NCBI GenBank assembly: GCA_009788105.1
Contig: WQSD01000043.1
Location: forward strand, 1-8,704
Source of the DNA: Oscillospiraceae bacterium
Lineage (GTDB): Bacteria; Bacillota; Clostridia; Oscillospirales; CAG-272
Direction: 5' to 3'
DNA: 8,704 nt
The position numbers and the translations under genes were made by a program. Each line of letters opens with the position of its first letter. Position 1 is the stretch's first letter. Below, piece after piece: positions 6,552 to 8,704 of this stretch. The notes below the pieces were generated by a model that worked only from the letters and a program-made list of their open reading frames with translations, ran no database searches and was not told the origin of the DNA.

Positions 6552-8474
6552 TTATGATCTTGGTGCAAAAGCACCTACGGGAAAAAAGCCCTGCGGGTCA
6601 ATTGTGTTTGCAAATGTAAAGTTGTTAATGCGTGATACATCAATGTGCAGATGCGCATCTGTACTGTTACCTGTGCTGCCAATTGTGCCAATATGTTCTC
6701 CGCTATTTATTCGCATATTAATATGATCCCTGTTTGTGAGATTTGTTCGCACACCGTTGCGAATAATATGAGGGCGTTCTCGCATATGTGCATATCTTAC
6801 ATAGAAATTACCCATGGTAGCAGACTGAAACCGCATTGTTATTCCCCATCCAAGACCGTCGATATTCTCGTGAATTCTAACAATTTGACCATCAAAAGGC
6901 GCGTTCAAGCGATGACCAGAAGTGTTGCCGTTCACTCTCACGAGGTCAATACCTGTGTGCGTTTGCCACACCCATGTATTTTGAAGAGTATTAAAAAAAC
7001 TTCTCCAACCGAATACAGAAGTAATTCTTGACCTTGGTGCGGCGGGCGTTCCTGGGTCATAAATTGGGTTTACCCATCCAAGGTTTCTGAATGTCGCGGC
7101 ATGTTCGTTCATAGTAATTCTAACAGACTGAATTTGTCCAGACGAACTACGAGATATAGTAGTTGATGTTGCTTGGGTGCTTAAAAAATTTCGGTGTGTA
7201 ACATTGATACCATATGTCCCATGTGGACCAACTGGAGCGTTTTCATAAAGCGCAACACCATTAATATCCGTCATTATATTGCGAGTTTGCCCCGAAGTCT
7301 GCCTTCGTACAAAATGAACCACTGCACCTTGAATCGGCCGTCCCGCACTATCAACAACAGTAACATTTATTCCCGGTCGTGGCGTATGGTTTCCCGTCCT
7401 AAACTCGTACCAACAGCTCCAGTTCCCATAATCATCCTGTGCATTTCTCGCCCGAATGCGGACAAAGTGGCGGGAATTTGCGCGTAGGTTTTCCAAACGG
7501 AGGAATGTTGTGTTTCCAACCCTAACCGGCACGCCATAGTTTGAGAAATGCTCATCCATCCACGCAATTTCATACCCGACCGCGTGGGTGGGGACAGACC
7601 ATGCAATGGTGGCGTTTGTGCCATTTATACTAACTTCTAAATTCCGCGGGGCGGCAGGGCGGGGAGGTTGTGGCACATTGATATTCCGTGTAGTAGAAAT
7701 TGCGTCCCACGAATTAAACCAACGACCTGTCACGGTCAAGGTGTGCATTCCAAACAAGTCCATTCTTGCGGGAAAAATTTCACTTGCCATCACTGTGCCT
7801 GAAAATATTTCGTCCAATGAAACCGTGCCGGTAGTATTGTGCCGCAACGTGAGATGCATAAAATGACCAAAATTTATTTGAGCATGCAATGCCGCCCACT
7901 GACCTCGTGTTATTGTCGTTGTAGTGCCCGCAGGGACAAGATGATGGTTGATTTGTATCCAAAATTGGTGGCCACTATTTGCCTGCGCGTACTGGCTTGA
8001 ATCGTGCAACGGCAAGCCATTTTCAAGAGCGTGCTGAACAGCGGCTTCATGAGATTTTTCAACGAAATAATATCCCATTCCTAATTGCATGAAGCCAAAT
8101 CCCATGCCATATTCCAGCGGAATTATGCCGTGGGTTGGGTCGCTAATTTGAATAATTCCTTCACTTGGCACGAATTCCACTGTTGCGTATGGCATTTCTA
8201 TCTCGCCACGAGTGGGGCATCTAAGGATTATGCCAACTATCGCAGGGTGGTTGGGTGTCGTATCCACCGGCGGTCGGCCGGGTCGCCCTCCTCCATCGAT
8301 TGGGACTTCCGGATCGAGGATAATCCCTGGATTTAGCACGATTTCGGGGTTTCCGCCCACGTCGGGAGCAGGGTCGGCCGGCTGTCGGTCGAAACCGAGC
8401 ATTGGAACGGCGGCGGTAAGCAAGAAAACGAGGGTTAAAACAAGACTTAATAGCTGTTTTTTGGTTACTTTCAT
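6552..8474 (-). CDS. Secreted modular M23 family metallopeptidase with Fn3 domain
   Basis: This 640-residue exported protein probably cuts peptidoglycan cross-bridges or stem peptides. A signal peptide spans about 1-28. A Pro/Gly-rich stretch (about 32-77) and an unrecognised region (about 78-265) follow. Residues 270-362 look like a fibronectin type III domain: it begins PAAPRNLEVS and contains YEIAW and an NLRANSRHFVRIRARN segment. Residues 367-455 form another beta-sandwich (VTVVDSAGRPIQGAVVHF), like carboxypeptidase-regulatory or Big/CNA-B modules. The M23 (LytM/lysostaphin-like) domain (about 480-635) keeps its zinc and catalytic residues: H506 and D510 in HTGID, H563 in YAHM, and H608 and H610 in AHLHID. 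The protein should therefore be an active Zn peptidase. There is no LysM, SH3 or choline-binding wall anchor that I can see. The ATG has AAAGGATG upstream. It is the first gene of the operon with the lipoprotein. Exact bond specificity cannot be told. Confidence 0.93.
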   Translation of the reverse strand: MKVTKKQLLSLVLTLVFLLTAAVPMLGFDRQPADPAPDVGGNPEIVLNPGIILDPEVPIDGGGRPGRPPVDTTPNHPAIVGIILRCPTRGEIEMPYATVEFVPSEGIIQISDPTHGIIPLEYGMGFGFMQLGMGYYFVEKSHEAAVQHALENGLPLHDSSQYAQANSGHQFWIQINHHLVPAGTTTTITRGQWAALHAQINFGHFMHLTLRHNTTGTVSLDEIFSGTVMASEIFPARMDLFGMHTLTVTGRWFNSWDAISTTRNINVPQPPRPAAPRNLEVSINGTNATIAWSVPTHAVGYEIAWMDEHFSNYGVPVRVGNTTFLRLENLRANSRHFVRIRARNAQDDYGNWSCWYEFRTGNHTPRPGINVTVVDSAGRPIQGAVVHFVRRQTSGQTRNIMTDINGVALYENAPVGPHGTYGINVTHRNFLSTQATSTTISRSSSGQIQSVRITMNEHAATFRNLGWVNPIYDPGTPAAPRSRITSVFGWRSFFNTLQNTWVWQTHTGIDLVRVNGNTSGHRLNAPFDGQIVRIHENIDGLGWGITMRFQSATMGNFYVRYAHMRERPHIIRNGVRTNLTNRDHINMRINSGEHIGTIGSTGNSTDAHLHIDVSRINNFTFANTIDPQGFFPVGAFAPRS

Positions 8475-8704
<230 letters not shown>

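Overview
The window suggests a Gram-positive, probably clostridial (Firmicutes/Bacillota) chromosome. It carries a RecO with a four-cysteine zinc site, a class A penicillin-binding protein with the cysteine-rich tail common in clostridial PBP1A proteins, exported proteins with Gram-positive-style signal peptides, and strong AGGAGG-type ribosome binding sites. No tRNA, rRNA, CRISPR array, transposase or phage gene is visible. The species cannot be named from the sequence.

Left part, plus strand (1-2747): the right-hand part of a structured intergenic repeat (1 to about 97) enters from outside the window. Next comes a membrane-anchored WG-repeat protein (139-1977), whose end overlaps the start of recO (1962-2747) by 16 bases. 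The two genes are probably co-translated.

Middle (2748-3106): a roughly 250-base element made of several hairpins sits between recO and the PBP gene. It is bounded by a 9-base direct repeat resembling a target duplication, and it contains internal inverted repeats and a 42-base tandem duplication. Its right half is homologous to the repeat at position 1, and one stem shows three compensatory base-pair changes between the copies. A promoter with an extended -10 lies just to its right and probably drives the bifunctional PBP1A-type peptidoglycan synthase (3107-5344), which ends at a clear terminator.

Right part, minus strand (5476-8474): two convergent genes form an operon read right to left. 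The first encodes a secreted modular M23 metallopeptidase with an unknown N-terminal region, an Fn3 domain, a second beta-sandwich domain and an intact catalytic domain. The second, 17 bases downstream, encodes a lipoprotein of unknown function. The leader of this operon holds two hairpins and is preceded by a (CAGA)8 tetranucleotide repeat that runs off the window edge.

Functionally, the PBP builds peptidoglycan and the M23 protein probably cuts it, with the lipoprotein as a possible partner on the membrane surface. The WG-repeat protein is a surface beta-rich protein of unknown role. The most unusual signals are the covarying structured repeat family, the M23-lipoprotein pair and the tetranucleotide tract. 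None is proven to be a new system.
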